The notes: generated by a model from the sequence alone, not told the origin. A DNA stretch of 64,000 nt from CAXSDR01 sp964236445 (GCA_964236445.1 CAXSDR010000001.1:51568-115567), one strand, 5' to 3'. Positions 25,134 to 37,488 are shown, counted from the first letter of the stretch. Made by a program: numbers and translations.

Positions 25134-25373
25134 GTGAGCGCGATCACCGTCCGCAACCTGTCCGACGAGACCCACCGCGCTCTCAAGGCCCTGGCTGCTC
25201 GACACCACCGAAGCACCGAGGCCGAGGTGCGCGCCATCCTCGACGCAGCAGTTGCCTCGGGCGAGCGCGTCCGACTCGGCTCGCTGCTGCTCGACATCGG
25301 CCACCAGGTCAAAGGCGTTGACCTGGTGGTCCACCGTGACGCCACGCCGCACGAGCCGCCGACCTTCACGTGA
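25134..25373 (+). CDS. FitA/VapB-like ribbon-helix-helix antitoxin
   Basis: The 79-aa product begins SAITVRNLSDETHRALKALA, the ribbon-helix-helix fold of FitA-type antitoxins (beta strand ITVRNL, then two helices up to AILDAAVASG). The C-terminal part, HQVKGVDLVVHRDATPHEPP, would wrap the toxin. In the family the protein binds its own promoter as a dimer and neutralises the PIN toxin. It starts with GTG and overlaps the toxin gene by 4 bp. The pair looks intact although the genes around it are decayed. Confidence 0.88.
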   Translation: MSAITVRNLSDETHRALKALAARHHRSTEAEVRAILDAAVASGERVRLGSLLLDIGHQVKGVDLVVHRDATPHEPPTFT

Positions 25374-25789
25374 TCGTCCTCGACACCAACGTCGTGTCCG
25401 AGCCCCTGCGCCCGGCACCGGACGAGGGAGTCGTGGCATGGCTCGACGCGCAGCATGTCGAGACGCTGTACCTCACGGCCGTCACGCTGGCCGAGCTCCG
25501 CTATGGCGTCGCCGCACTCCCGGGCGGGCGGCGCCAGCACACGCTGCAGCACCGCCTTGAGAACGAGATCCTCCCTCTCTTCGCTGGCCGCGTCCTCGCC
25601 TTCGACGAGGGTGCCAGCCGTGAGTACGCCCGGCTGCAGACGACTGCTCGCGCAGTCGGCCGACCGTTGAGCGTGATGGATGCGCTCATCGCTGCGACCT
25701 GTGCCAGCTACGGTCATGCCCTGGCAACGCGCAATGTCTCAGACTTCGCCGGCACGCGCCTCGATCTCATCGACCCCTGGGAACGCTGA
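25370..25789 (+). CDS. VapC/FitB-like PIN-domain toxin
   Basis: The 139-aa product is a PIN ribonuclease. The acidic metal-binding residues are present: Asp in MIVLDTNVVSEPLR, Glu in TLAELRYGVA, Asp in PLSVMDALIAATC and Asp in ALATRNVSDFAGT. VapC and FitB toxins cut RNA when freed from the antitoxin. GTG 25370 overlaps the antitoxin stop by 4 bp. The stop overlaps the hsdR remnant start by one base (TGATG), so the pair was once part of the restriction-modification operon. Confidence 0.9.
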   Translation: MIVLDTNVVSEPLRPAPDEGVVAWLDAQHVETLYLTAVTLAELRYGVAALPGGRRQHTLQHRLENEILPLFAGRVLAFDEGASREYARLQTTARAVGRPLSVMDALIAATCASYGHALATRNVSDFAGTRLDLIDPWER

Positions 25790-26421
25790 TGGCCAACTTC
25801 GACTTCCTGCGGGTGACGCTGCCGGCGGTGCACACCGACTGCGCCAGGGCCGGAGTCCTACGTGACGTCGGACCCCCGTACGGCCTGCTTCTACAGCCGC
25901 CGAGCGGTCGAGCAGGTCGTGAGCCACCTTTATGGACGTCGTCGCGCTGCCGATGCCCTACCGAGACGACCTTGCAGGCAAGGTCAACGACGCTGCGTTC
26001 ATCGCGAAGTGCTGCGCGAGCTCTTCCACATCACGGTGTGGATGGCCTTCCGCTACTGGGCGCAGCCCGTTGCCGTGCCGCTGCATGGGCAGTTCGACCC
26101 CGCACTGGCGGCGAAGACAGCTCCGTATTGTCGCGCGAAGAGCTCGTGCAGCTCGCCGCAAAGCTCAAGGTGCGCGATGAGCAGCACGCTCGGATGCTGG
26201 CGGCGAAGGAGGATCTGCTCGCCGCGTACGAAGGCGAGATCGCCGAGCTGCGCGCGCAGATCAAGGCGGCTCATGTGGCCACCAGCGGAATCGGCCTCCA
26301 CGACTACTCCGAGGCGCAGACCGGAGACCTCTACATCGACGTCCTGTGGGGTTCCGACGGCCTGCTGCTCGACATCCTGCACGCCTTCAAGCAGCACGCA
26401 CTGGCGACCGAGGTGGCCTAG
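25789..26421 (+). pseudogene. Remnant of type I restriction endonuclease (HsdR) N-terminal region
   Basis: Fragments of an HsdR/DUF4145-like N-terminus appear in order but in three frames: MANFDFLRVTLPAVHTDCAR (25789-25857); ESYVTSDPRTACFYSRRAVE and QVVSHLYG (to 25940); MDVVALPMPYRDDLAGKVND (from 25932); VLRELFHITVWMAFRYWAQP and FDPALAAKTAP (to about 26127); SREELVQLAAKLKVRDEQHA through GLHDYSEAQTGDLYIDVL (to about 26345). The order matches intact HsdR proteins, with an internal deletion after NDAAF. The helicase and nuclease domains are gone; the last 24 codons are unrelated. At least four frameshifts rule out function. Confidence 0.8.
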
Positions 26422-26542
26422 CCAGCGGCTGCCGACGGCGAAGTGGTCCGTGTCCGCTACGCGGGCGCGCGCTTCCCCCCGGCCCGCGCCTAAGGGCCCC
26501 TTCGGCCAACTTATCGGCGCCAGGAGGCCCTACTGCGGACCT

Positions 26543-26569
26543 ATCGGCAGAGGGGGCCCCGCTGCCGAT
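26543..26569 (-). terminator. Strong hairpin 3' of glgP
   Basis: ATCGGCAG (26543-26550) pairs perfectly with CTGCCGAT (26562-26569) around a GC-rich 11-nt loop containing GGGGCCCC. It starts 11 bp beyond the glgP stop on the minus strand. There is no T-run. It could end glgP transcription or act in both directions against the hsdR remnant side. Confidence 0.55.
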
Positions 26570-26579
26570 GGGAGCGGGG

Positions 26580-29147
26580 CTACGCGTTGGCGACGAGTCC
26601 GAGCTCGCCGAGGCTGGCGAGCCGGGGGTGACAGGGCAGGATGCGCACGGTATATCCGAAGGCACCGGTGCGTTCCAGGCGGATCTCGCCCTCATAGCGC
26701 CGGCGCCCCGAGTCGTCGGTGTCGACGCAGACCAGCGCGAGGACGTGCTGGTCGGTGAGCTGGTCGGCATCGTCGACGCCGCCATAGACCACCTGCACCT
26801 CGACCTCGCTCGGCTGAAGGCCGCCGAGGGACACGAACGCCCTCAGCTGCAGCGTGGCGCCCACCTCCGGGCTGTCGCCGATGCCTTCGGTCTCCACGTG
26901 GTCGACACGCACGTTGCCCCATGCCTGGCGGACGCGCGTCTTCCACGCGGCGAGCCCCGCGACCCCGGTGGCGTCCGTCGCCGCGTTCAGCTCGGTCGAG
27001 GCCTTGCCTGCCGGCACATAGAGGTCGTTGACGTAGTCGCGCACCATGCGGCTCGCGAGGACCTTCGGCCCGAGAGTGCGCAGGTTGTGGCGCACCATGT
27101 CGACCCAGCGCATGGGCAGGCCGTCCGGGCCGCGGTCGTAGAACCGCGCGGCGACCTGATGCTCGATGAGGTCGTAGAGCGAGGATGCCTCGAGGTCGTC
27201 ACGACGGTCCTCGTCGATGACACCGTCAGCGCTCGGAATGGCCCAGCCGTTGTGACCGTCATACCACTCGTCCCACCAGCCGTCGAGGATCGAGAGGTTC
27301 AAGCCACCGTTGAGTGCCGACTTCATGCCCGACGTCCCCGACGCCTCGAGCGGGCGCAGCGGGTTGTTCAGCCAGACGTCGCAACCGGGAAGAAGGGTCT
27401 GCGCCATCGTGATGTCGTAGTTGGGCAGGAACACGATGCGGTGGCGCACAGCGGGATCGTCGGTGAACCGCACCAGGTCCTGGATGAGCTCCTTGCCGCC
27501 GTCGTCGGCCGGGTGCGCCTTGCCCGCGACGATGATCTGCACCGGGCGGGTCGGGTGCAGCAGCAGGGTCTTCAGCCGCGCCGGGTCGCGCATCATCAGC
27601 GTGAGGCGCTTGTAGGAGGGGACGCGGCGCGCGAAGCCGATCGTGAGCACGTCGGGGTCGAGCGCACCATCCACCCAGCCGAGCTCCGCCGCGGTCGCGC
27701 CGCGCTCGAGCCAGGAGGCGCGCACCCGACGGCGGGCATCCTCCACGAGGCGTGCCCGCAGCGTGCGGCGCACCTCCCAGATCTCAGACTCGCGTGCCTG
27801 GGCGAAGGCGTCCCACGACGCGTCACCCGCGTCGCCGGAGGCCTCGTCGACCCGATGGGCCAGCGCGACGACCTCGGGCGCCACCCAGGTCGGGGCGTGG
27901 ACGCCGTTGGTGATCGAGCCGATCGGCACGTCATCGGACTCGAAGCCCGGCCACAGACCGGCGAACATGTCGCGGCTGACGTGCCCGTGCAGCTTGCTCA
28001 CGCCGTTGGCGCGCTGCGCGAGCCGCAGACCCATGACCGCCATGTTGAACACACCGGAGTCGCCGCCGGGATAGGTCTCGGCGCCGAGCGCGAGCACGCG
28101 CTCGATCGGCAGCCCGGGCGCCGCCAGCTCGCCGCCGAAGTGCGACTCGATCAGGTGACGCGGGAAGCGGTCGATGCCCGCGGGGACCGGCGTGTGGGTG
28201 GTGAACACCGTGCCCGCCCGCGCAGCCTCCAGCGCCTCGTCGAAGGACAGGCCATGGGCGGTCAGCTCGCGGATGCGCTCGAGCCCGAGGAAGCCGGCAT
28301 GGCCCTCGTTCGTGTGGAAGACCCCCGGCTCCGGGGCGCCGGTGATGCGGCTGAAGGCGCGCAGCGCGCGTACGCCCCCCACGCCGAGAAGCAGTTCCTG
28401 CAGCAGGCGGTTGTCGGTGCCGCCGCCGTAGAGCCGGTCGGTGACCTCCCGCTCGTTCGGCTCGTTGGCCTCCACGTCGGAGTCGAGCAGCAGCAGCGGC
28501 ACGCGCCCGACCTGTGCACGCCAGACACGAGCGAGCAGGCGGCGGTGCCCGGGCAGGCCGATCTCGATCATCACCGGCGCGCCGTCCTCCTCGCGCAGCA
28601 GCGAGATCGGAAGGCCGTTGGGGTCGAGGACGGGATAGCGCTCCTGCTGCCAGCCTTCTCGCGACAGCGACTGGCGGAAGTAGCCGCTGCGGTAGAGCAG
28701 GCCGACGCCCACGATCGGCACACCGAGGTCCGAGGCCGACTTGAGGTGGTCCCCGGCGAGGATGCCGAGGCCGCCGGAGTATTGCGGCAGCACCTCGGTG
28801 ATGCCGAACTCGGGCGAGAAGTAGGCGATCGCGCTCGGCGCGCCCTCACCGAGACGCTGATACCACCGGTCACCCGAGAGATAGGCCGAGAGGTCGTCGG
28901 CGGCGTCACGCACTCGACGGACGAAGCGCCTGTCCTGCGCCAGCGAGGCCAGCAGCTCCGGGGAAAGCGCGCCCAGCAGCGCCACGGGGTCCTGGCCCAC
29001 GGCGTCCCACGTGACCGGATCGACCGAGCGGAACAGCTCCTGGGAGTCGGGGTGCCAGGACCAGCGCAGGTTCAGCGCTAGCTCGCCGAGCGGTGCCAGC
29101 TCGGCCGGCAGGACGGTGCGGACAGTGAAGCGGCGGATGGCTCTCAC
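26580..29147 (-). CDS. glgP: Alpha-glucan phosphorylase GlgP
   Basis: GlgP cleaves alpha-1,4 glucans with phosphate to give glucose 1-phosphate. The 855-aa product is of the actinobacterial/archaeal type: VRAIRRFTVRTVLPAELAPL, AYFSPEFGITEVLPQYSGGL, FHTNEGHAGFLGLERIREL, VFTTHTPVPAGIDRF, and LEASGTSGMKSALNGGLNLS, whose Lys should hold PLP. The C-terminal 150 aa form a beta-rich domain. GTG 29147 is preferred because the conserved N-terminus begins there; the extra 37 codons upstream are Arg/Ser-rich. It is divergent from glgE, 134 bp apart, so breakdown and synthesis share a control region. Confidence 0.94.
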   Translation of the reverse strand: MRAIRRFTVRTVLPAELAPLGELALNLRWSWHPDSQELFRSVDPVTWDAVGQDPVALLGALSPELLASLAQDRRFVRRVRDAADDLSAYLSGDRWYQRLGEGAPSAIAYFSPEFGITEVLPQYSGGLGILAGDHLKSASDLGVPIVGVGLLYRSGYFRQSLSREGWQQERYPVLDPNGLPISLLREEDGAPVMIEIGLPGHRRLLARVWRAQVGRVPLLLLDSDVEANEPNEREVTDRLYGGGTDNRLLQELLLGVGGVRALRAFSRITGAPEPGVFHTNEGHAGFLGLERIRELTAHGLSFDEALEAARAGTVFTTHTPVPAGIDRFPRHLIESHFGGELAAPGLPIERVLALGAETYPGGDSGVFNMAVMGLRLAQRANGVSKLHGHVSRDMFAGLWPGFESDDVPIGSITNGVHAPTWVAPEVVALAHRVDEASGDAGDASWDAFAQARESEIWEVRRTLRARLVEDARRRVRASWLERGATAAELGWVDGALDPDVLTIGFARRVPSYKRLTLMMRDPARLKTLLLHPTRPVQIIVAGKAHPADDGGKELIQDLVRFTDDPAVRHRIVFLPNYDITMAQTLLPGCDVWLNNPLRPLEASGTSGMKSALNGGLNLSILDGWWDEWYDGHNGWAIPSADGVIDEDRRDDLEASSLYDLIEHQVAARFYDRGPDGLPMRWVDMVRHNLRTLGPKVLASRMVRDYVNDLYVPAGKASTELNAATDATGVAGLAAWKTRVRQAWGNVRVDHVETEGIGDSPEVGATLQLRAFVSLGGLQPSEVEVQVVYGGVDDADQLTDQHVLALVCVDTDDSGRRRYEGEIRLERTGAFGYTVRILPCHPRLASLGELGLVANA

Positions 29148-29281
29148 GGTCCAGGACCTTACGGGAGCCGGTCCGGGGCTGTGCCAGGGGCGCAGGGGCG
29201 TGGCGCTTTGCAGACGCCTCGCCGATCGTTGCGCACCAGCGCCGTGTGAGCGATGCACGCGCCTGGGTAGGTTCGGTGGTG

Positions 29282-31264
29282 ATGACTGGACGAATCCCGA
29301 TCACAGACGTGCACCCTGTGCTGTCCTGCGGCCGCTATCCGGCCAAGGCAGCTGTCGGTGAGCCCTTCGAGGTCGCCGCAACCGTCTTCCGCGAGGGCCA
29401 TGACGCGGTGGCGGCCAATGTCGTGCTGCGCGATGCCCGCGGACGCAAGGATGCGTGGACCCCCATGCGCGACCTGGGCAAGGGCAGCGACCGCTGGGTG
29501 GCCACGGTCAGCGTTCCTACGCCAGGTCGGTGGTCCTTCGCCATCGAGGCGTGGAGCGATCCCTGGGCCACGTGGCAGCACGACGCCGGCATCAAGGTTC
29601 CGGCCGGGCTCGACGTCGACCTCATGCTCGAAGAAGGCGCGCGGTTGCTCGACCGGGCCGCCAAGACCAACGGGCGTCCCCCGGGGCAGCGGGCGCTGCT
29701 CATCGTGGCGGCCGCCCGACTTCGTGACACCTCGCGCCCGCACGACGAACGCTTCGCCGCCGCCTCGGCGCAGGTCGATGCGATCCTGGCCGCGCTGCCG
29801 CTGCGCGAGCTCGTCACGTCCACGGAGCGGTTTCCCCTGTTCGTCGACCGCGAGCGGGCGCTCTACGGCGCCTGGTATGAGCTGTTCCCCCGGTCCGAAG
29901 GTGCCACGGTCGACCCCGAGACCGGCGTCATGCGTTCTGGCACATTCCGGACCGCCGCAGAGCGGCTCCCGGCGGTCGCCGCCATGGGGTTCGACGTGGT
30001 CTATGTCCCCCCGATACATCCCATCGGTCGCTCGAACCGCAAGGGCCCCAACAACACGCTCACCCCTGCGCCCGAGGATCCAGGGGTCCCGTGGGCCATC
30101 GGCTCGGCCGAGGGTGGCCACGACGCCGTCCACCCGGAGCTCGGCACGATCGAGGACTTCGACTTCTTCGTCGCGCGCATCCGCGAGCTCGGCATGGAGA
30201 TCGCGATCGACCTCGCGCTGCAGGCCGCACCCGACCACCCCTGGGCGACGAGCCATCCCGACTGGTTCACCACGCGCGCCGACGGCACGATCGCCTATGC
30301 GGAGAACCCACCCAAGAAATACCAGGACATCTATCCCCTGAACTTCGACAACGACCCAGCCGGTCTCTACGGCGAGATCCTGCGGATCGTGCGCCTGTGG
30401 ATGGCGCACGGCGTCCGCATCTTCCGCGTCGACAACCCGCACACCAAGCCGCTCAACTTCTGGGAGTGGCTGCTGGGCGAGGTGCGCGAGACCGACCCGG
30501 ACGTGCTGTTCCTCGCGGAGGCGTTCACCCGGCCACCGATGATGCGCGCCCTGGCCCAGGTCGGGTTCCACCAGAGCTACACCTACTTCACCTGGCGCAC
30601 CAGCAAGAGTGAGATCACGTCCTACTTCACGGAGCTCGCGGAGGAGACGTCGCATTTCTTGCACCCGAACTTCTTCGTGAACACCCCGGACATCCTCCAC
30701 GCCTACCTCCAGTACGGCGGTCCCGCGGCCTTCAAGGTGCGCGCCGTGCTCGCGGCGCTGGGCAGCCCCACGTGGGGTGTCTATGCGGGCTACGAGCTGT
30801 TCGAGCACATGGCGCCGCGTCCCGGGAGCGAGGAATACCTCGACTCGGAGAAATACCAGCTGCGCCCGCGCGACTGGGATGCGGCCGCGCGCGAGGGGCG
30901 CACGCTGGCTCCCTACATCACGCGGCTCAACGAGATTCGGCGAGCCCATCCCGCGCTGCACGAGCTGCGCAACCTGCGCTTCCATGTGACGGACACCGAG
31001 TCGGTCCTCGCCTTCAGCAAGACGACGACGCTGCCCGACGGCACCCGTGACATCGTGATCGCCGTGGTCAACCTCGACCCGCATGCAGCCCACGAAGACT
31101 CCGTCCACCTCGACCTGGCCCTGCTCGGCCTCGGGCCGGGAGACAACCTCGCCGTTCGCGACGAGATCACCGGTCAGACCTACTGGTGGGGCGAACACAA
31201 CTACGTACGACTGGATCCGTTCGTGGAGCCGGCACACATCCTCACCACGGTTCGGGGAGCTTGA
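29282..31264 (+). CDS. glgE: Maltose-1-phosphate maltosyltransferase GlgE
   Basis: GlgE transfers maltosyl units from alpha-maltose 1-phosphate to growing alpha-1,4 glucan (GH13_3). The 660-aa product has the dimerising N-domain ([20 protein letters not shown]), [36 protein letters not shown], the nucleophile in [17 protein letters not shown] and the acid/base Glu in [17 protein letters not shown] 29282 ([10 protein letters not shown]) fits the family start; the open frame goes 12 codons further. It heads the operon glgE-treS-mak-glgB-NYN, four bases before the treS start. Confidence 0.95.
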   Translation: MTGRIPITDVHPVLSCGRYPAKAAVGEPFEVAATVFREGHDAVAANVVLRDARGRKDAWTPMRDLGKGSDRWVATVSVPTPGRWSFAIEAWSDPWATWQHDAGIKVPAGLDVDLMLEEGARLLDRAAKTNGRPPGQRALLIVAAARLRDTSRPHDERFAAASAQVDAILAALPLRELVTSTERFPLFVDRERALYGAWYELFPRSEGATVDPETGVMRSGTFRTAAERLPAVAAMGFDVVYVPPIHPIGRSNRKGPNNTLTPAPEDPGVPWAIGSAEGGHDAVHPELGTIEDFDFFVARIRELGMEIAIDLALQAAPDHPWATSHPDWFTTRADGTIAYAENPPKKYQDIYPLNFDNDPAGLYGEILRIVRLWMAHGVRIFRVDNPHTKPLNFWEWLLGEVRETDPDVLFLAEAFTRPPMMRALAQVGFHQSYTYFTWRTSKSEITSYFTELAEETSHFLHPNFFVNTPDILHAYLQYGGPAAFKVRAVLAALGSPTWGVYAGYELFEHMAPRPGSEEYLDSEKYQLRPRDWDAAAREGRTLAPYITRLNEIRRAHPALHELRNLRFHVTDTESVLAFSKTTTLPDGTRDIVIAVVNLDPHAAHEDSVHLDLALLGLGPGDNLAVRDEITGQTYWWGEHNYVRLDPFVEPAHILTTVRGA

Positions 31265-31268
31265 GCAC

Positions 31269-32953
<1,685 letters not shown>

Positions 32954-32957
<4 letters not shown>

Positions 32958-34360
32958 CAGCGGTGCACATCGAGAGCGACGTGCTGCACCCCTGGATGGC
33001 GACGCAGCGCTGGTTCGGCGGCAAGGGCCGTGACTGGCACATCGAGGACGTCGAGACCCTCGCCATCCTGCGTGAGCCGTCCCCTACGGTCGCCATGCTG
33101 GTGGTGCATCTGCGCTACTCCGACGGGACTCCGCAGGAATACCAGATACCCGTGGCGCTCTACGACGCCCCGAAGTCCGAGCTCGACTTCGTGCTCATCG
33201 GTGACGCCGAGCTCGACGGGCGTCGCGTGCGTGCCTATGACGCTCTGCATGACCGCATCTCGACCTCGGTGTGGCGCGACGCGCTGCGCACCGAGGGTGA
33301 GACCGAGCTCGGTGATGTCGCGTTCACGGGGCTGCCCTCCGCCGAGATCATGCCCGCTGACGCGCTGTCGATCGTGCTGGGCGCCGAGCAGTCCAACACG
33401 TCGCTGGTCTTCGGCGAGTCGGCGATGCTCAAGGTTTTCCGTCGCCTGGTGCCCGGCCTCAATCCCGACATCGAGGTGCACGACGCCCTTGCACGTGTCG
33501 GCTGCGTGCATATCGCGGCGCCACTGGGCTGGGTCTCCGGGACCTGGCGCGACGGCAACGGCGACCGCGTGGACGGCAGCCTCGCGATGCTGCAGGAGCT
33601 CCTGCGCGACGCCAGCGGGGGCTGGGAGCTCGCGCAGGCCAGCGTGCGTGACTTGTTTGCCGAGGCCGACCTGCACGCCGACGAGGTGGGCGGAGACTTC
33701 GCAGGCGAGTCGCAACGGCTCGGTGCGGCGACGGCATCGGTGCATGACGACCTCGCCCGTGCCCTGCCGACCGGCGTGATGAACCCGCAGGAGCTCGGTG
33801 CACTCGCGAGCGCCATGAGCCAGCGGCTCGCCGAAGCAGCGGCACAGGTGCCCGAGCTTGCCCCCCACGCGGCTGCGCTCGGGGAGATCTACGCCGCTCT
33901 CGAGCGTCGTACGGCCCCGGTGCGCGTGCAACGCATCCACGGCGACTACCACCTGGGCCAGGTCATGCGAACGACGCACGGCTGGCGCCTGCTCGACTTC
34001 GAGGGTGAGCCGGCGAAGGAGCTGGACGCGAGGCGCGCCCTCGACAGCCCCATCCGTGACGTTGCCGGCATGCTGCGGTCGTTCGACTACGCCGCCGCCC
34101 ATCAGCTCGCGGAGCGCCGCGAACCCCAGCTGGCCTATCGCGCGGGCGAGTGGGCGCAGCGCAACCGCGAGGCGTTCTGCGACGGATACGCTGCCGCTGG
34201 TGGGCAGGACCCGCGTGACCAGCTCGACCTCCTGCGGGCCTACGAGACGGACAAGGCCGTCTACGAGGTGCTCTACGAAGCGCGCAACCGTCCGACCTGG
34301 CTGCGCATCCCGCTGTCCGCCATCGAGCGCATCGCCGCATCGGTGGATTCGCTGTCATGA
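32954..34360 (+). CDS. mak: Maltokinase
   Basis: Mak phosphorylates maltose with ATP to maltose 1-phosphate, the GlgE substrate. The 468-aa product starts with the family cap ([20 protein letters not shown]) and has a bilobal kinase fold: [20 protein letters not shown], catalytic loop [12 protein letters not shown] and metal motif [20 protein letters not shown], then [17 protein letters not shown] 32954 overlaps the treS stop by 4 bp, and its stop overlaps glgB by 4 bp. The long open frame upstream is inside treS in another frame. Confidence 0.93.
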
Positions 34361-36699
34361 CTGACACGTCAACGGAGACCGACATGACCGAGCAGCCCGC
34401 CACGCACAGCGCAACCCCCGACCGTGGAGCAGGTGCTGGTCACCTCGACACCAGCGCCACGGAAACCGACGCGCCCGGGTTGTCGGTCAGTGAGCCGGAG
34501 CCGACACCGGAGCCGCCTTCCGCCCGCACCCGCCCGCAGGTGGTGGCCCGCGACGATCTCGACCGCCTCGTCGGGGGTTCCCACTACGACCCGCACTCGA
34601 TCCTGGGTCTGCACGCGGACCCGGCGGGCGGCGTGTCCACGTTGCGCGTCCTGCGGCCCTGGGCTCGCGCCGTCACTGCGCAGGTCGGCAACGCCTCCTA
34701 TCCCTTGGAGCACGAGCACCGCGGCGTGTGGGTGGGCACCGTTCCTGCCGATGTGACCAACTACCGCCTCGATGTCGCCTACGAAGAGGGCGCCTCCGTC
34801 CGCACCGACGACGCCTACCGCTTCCTCCCTTCGCTCGGGGCGCTCGACCTGCACCTCATCGGAGAGGGCCGTCACGAGGAGCTGTGGAAGGCGCTGGGAT
34901 CGCACGTACGCCGCTACGAGTCTTCGGTGGAGACCGTGGTCGGCACCTCGTTCGCGGTGTGGGCACCCAACGCCCAGGGCGTACGCATCGTCGGAGACTT
35001 CAACGGCTGGGACGGTTCCGCGTTCCCGATGCGCTCGCTCGGCGGCATCGGCGTCTGGGAGCTCTTCATTCCCGACATCGGCGCCGGCACCCACTACAAG
35101 TACGAGATCCTCGGCAAGGACGGGGTGTGGCGGCAGAAGGCCGACCCCATGGCGTTCCACACGGAGCTGCCGCCGCGCACCGCTTCTGTCGTGTGGGAGG
35201 GCAGCTACGTCTGGCAGGACGCCGACTGGCTGGCGCATCGAGCACGCACCGAGGTGCACCTGTCCCCCATGAGCGTCTACGAGGTCCACCTCGGCTCGTG
35301 GCGTCAGGGACTCAGCTATCGCCAGATGGCCGACGAGCTCGTCACTTATGTCAAGGACATGGGGTTCACGCACGTCGAGATGCTGCCCGTCGCCGAGCAC
35401 CCGTTCGGTGGGTCGTGGGGATATCAGGTCTCCTCCTACTTCGCGCCGACATCGCGGTTCGGCAACCCCGACGACTTCCGCTACCTCGTCGACGCGATGC
35501 ACCGTGCAGGCGTCGGCGTGATCGTCGACTGGGTGCCTGCCCACTTCCCCAAGGACGAGTGGGCGCTGGGCCGCTTCGACGGAGGTCCGCTCTATGAGCA
35601 CCCGGACCCGCGCCGCGGCGAGCAGCCCGACTGGGGCACCTACGTCTTCGACTTCGGACGTCGCGAGGTGCGCAACTTCCTCGTGTCCAACGCGCTCTTC
35701 TGGCTCGAGGAGTTCCACGTCGACGGACTTCGCGTCGACGCGGTGGCCTCGATGCTCTATCTCGACTACTCCCGCAAGGACGGCGAATGGCTGCCGAACC
35801 AGTTCGGTGGACGCGAGAACCTCGACGCCGTCGCGCTGCTGCAGGAGACCACCGCGACGTCCTACCGTCGCAACCCCGGCGTCACGATCATCGCTGAGGA
35901 GTCGACGGCGTGGCCCGGCGTCACACGGCCCACCTATGTGGGCGGTCTCGGCTTCGGGCTCAAGTGGAACATGGGCTGGATGCACGACTCGTTGGCCTAT
36001 GTCGCGCTCGACCCGATCTATCGGCAATACCACCACAACCAGATGACCTTCTCGATGGTCTACGCCTACAGCGAGCAATACCTCTTGCCCGTCAGCCACG
36101 ACGAAGTCGTGCACGGCAAGGGCTCGCTGCTAGGCAAGATGCCCGGTGACCGGTGGCAGCAGCTTGCGAACGTACGCGCCTACCTCGCCTTCATGTGGGC
36201 TCACCCCGGCAAGCAGCTGCTGTTCATGGGGCAGGAGTTCGCGCAGGAGGCCGAATGGTCCGAAGCTCGCAGCCTCGACTGGGAGCTGACGGGCAAGCCC
36301 GGTCATGCGGGGGTCCAGCGGCTCGTGCGCGACATGAACGCGGTCTATCGCGACAACGCCTCGTTGTGGCAGCGCGACGGCGACTCGGCCGGCTTCGAGT
36401 GGATAGATGCCAACGACGCAGCTGGCAACACCTTCTCGTTCGCGCGCTTCGACGCCAACGGCGGAGCCGTGGTCTGCGTCGTCAACTTTGCCTCGACGCC
36501 GCACGAGGACTACAAGCTCGGGCTGCCGCGCACCGGCCGGTGGGAAGAGGTCCTCAACTCCGATGACGAGGTCTACGGCGGCAGCGGTGTGACGAACGGC
36601 GGGTGGCTAGAGGCTGTCGAGGAGCCCTGGCACGGCCAGCCCGCCTCCGTCAGACTGCGCGTGCCTCCGCTCGGCGCGATCTGGCTGCGTTCGACGTGA
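34357..36699 (+). CDS. glgB: 1,4-alpha-glucan branching enzyme GlgB
   Basis: GlgB makes alpha-1,6 branches. The 780-aa product has a low-complexity acidic/Pro N-terminal tail of about 60 aa, two CBM48-like modules ([40 protein letters not shown]), then a GH13 barrel: [18 protein letters not shown], the nucleophile in [20 protein letters not shown], Glu in [14 protein letters not shown], and [23 protein letters not shown] 34357 overlaps the mak stop; a second ATG at 34384 is a possible alternative. It completes the GlgE pathway within one operon. Confidence 0.95.
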   Translation: MTDTSTETDMTEQPATHSATPDRGAGAGHLDTSATETDAPGLSVSEPEPTPEPPSARTRPQVVARDDLDRLVGGSHYDPHSILGLHADPAGGVSTLRVLRPWARAVTAQVGNASYPLEHEHRGVWVGTVPADVTNYRLDVAYEEGASVRTDDAYRFLPSLGALDLHLIGEGRHEELWKALGSHVRRYESSVETVVGTSFAVWAPNAQGVRIVGDFNGWDGSAFPMRSLGGIGVWELFIPDIGAGTHYKYEILGKDGVWRQKADPMAFHTELPPRTASVVWEGSYVWQDADWLAHRARTEVHLSPMSVYEVHLGSWRQGLSYRQMADELVTYVKDMGFTHVEMLPVAEHPFGGSWGYQVSSYFAPTSRFGNPDDFRYLVDAMHRAGVGVIVDWVPAHFPKDEWALGRFDGGPLYEHPDPRRGEQPDWGTYVFDFGRREVRNFLVSNALFWLEEFHVDGLRVDAVASMLYLDYSRKDGEWLPNQFGGRENLDAVALLQETTATSYRRNPGVTIIAEESTAWPGVTRPTYVGGLGFGLKWNMGWMHDSLAYVALDPIYRQYHHNQMTFSMVYAYSEQYLLPVSHDEVVHGKGSLLGKMPGDRWQQLANVRAYLAFMWAHPGKQLLFMGQEFAQEAEWSEARSLDWELTGKPGHAGVQRLVRDMNAVYRDNASLWQRDGDSAGFEWIDANDAAGNTFSFARFDANGGAVVCVVNFASTPHEDYKLGLPRTGRWEEVLNSDDEVYGGSGVTNGGWLEAVEEPWHGQPASVRLRVPPLGAIWLRST

Positions 36700-37334
36700 G
36701 CACCGACTTCTTCGCCCCGAACTCCGCCCCGAGCTCCGCGCTGGGCGAGCGCCAGGCGCTCGACCTGCTGGTGTGGGACGCCCCCAACGTCGACATGACG
36801 CTGGCACAGGTCACCGGGACCAGGCCGGGTCCTGAGTCGCGCCCACGCTTCGACGCGGTCGGGCGCTGGTTCGTGTCCGGCGCCGCCGACCGAGAGGTCG
36901 AGGCCTGCGTCTTTGCCAACGTGCCTCCCGCCACGGCGTCCAACATGCGTGGCTGGGTCGAGGCGATTCGGGCCTTCGGGTTCGCCGTGTTCGCACGTCC
37001 CAAGCTCGCTCCTGCAGACGACATCGATGACGCCATGCTCGAGCACATCGCGTCGCGCGTGGCATCGCACCGACTCGTGCGACTGGTCATCGCGAGCGGT
37101 GACGGGCGAAACTTCCGTGAGCCGGTCGAAGCGCTGGCGCGCGAGGGTGTGGATGTCACCGTTCTCTCGTTCGCGGAGGTAGCCGGTTATGGGCAGGACA
37201 GTGATCTCCTGCACTTCGTCGACCTCGAGGATGTGCCGGGGGTGTTCACGGCCCCGCTCAGCCGTACGCGCCTCGACGCCCTGCCAGTGGGTGGGGCGTG
37301 GCTGTCTCCGACGGGGTCGTTGCGCGACCTCTGA
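36696..37334 (+). CDS. NYN-domain protein (putative ribonuclease)
   Basis: The 212-aa product has a PIN-like NYN fold: [20 protein letters not shown] carries the first Asp and the Asn, [20 protein letters not shown] follows, [11 protein letters not shown] has an acidic pair, and [20 protein letters not shown] has the Asp after 'SGD'. NYN proteins are metal-dependent RNases or RNA-binding proteins. GTG 36696 overlaps the glgB stop by 4 bp (GTGA), so it is translated as the fifth gene of the glucan operon. Why an RNase should be coupled to glycogen synthesis is unclear. Confidence 0.78.
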   Translation: MSTDFFAPNSAPSSALGERQALDLLVWDAPNVDMTLAQVTGTRPGPESRPRFDAVGRWFVSGAADREVEACVFANVPPATASNMRGWVEAIRAFGFAVFARPKLAPADDIDDAMLEHIASRVASHRLVRLVIASGDGRNFREPVEALAREGVDVTVLSFAEVAGYGQDSDLLHFVDLEDVPGVFTAPLSRTRLDALPVGGAWLSPTGSLRDL

Positions 37335-37343
37335 GCCTGAGCG

Positions 37344-37454
37344 CTAGCGGAGGCGCGTGCGTTTCGGGTTGGCGACTGCGCGCACCGGTGCGGCCTGAAA
37401 GGCCGATTCGGTGGCTCCCGCCGGGGCGGACTCGATCGTGGCGACGGGGCTCAT
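37344..37454 (-). CDS. Small peptide gene A, C-terminus VANPKRTRLR
   Basis: This encodes 36 aa from an ATG at 37454 preceded by AGGAGG with a 7-nt spacer, an excellent ribosome site. The peptide is Ala/Ser/Pro-rich (MSPVATIESAPAGATES...) and ends VANPKRTRLR. The same nine residues, VANPKRTRL, end the divergent peptide B 240 bp away, and six of the nine codons differ between the two, all synonymously. That is direct evidence of selection on the protein. It has no membrane segment, no Cys and no known domain. It could be a secreted or processed signal peptide, a RiPP-like precursor with a C-terminal core, or a regulator-binding tail; none can be shown. A longer upstream frame exists but has no ribosome site. 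Confidence 0.6.
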   Translation of the reverse strand: MSPVATIESAPAGATESAFQAAPVRAVANPKRTRLR

Positions 37455-37488
37455 GCTTCTTCCTCCTCCGTGAGTCGGCGTTGGTTTC

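Noticed and set aside
26346..29081. 911-codon plus-strand open frame opposite glgP
   Set aside because: Antisense shadow created by high-GC codon use in glgP; the protein is low-complexity and has no domain.
37344..37382. Peptide C-termini as broken acyltransferase N-termini (some OafA-like proteins start '...RTRL.SLTG')
   Set aside because: Both peptides stop at once after RTRL(R), and the following DNA does not continue into 'SLTGLR' in any frame, so they are not acyltransferase fragments.
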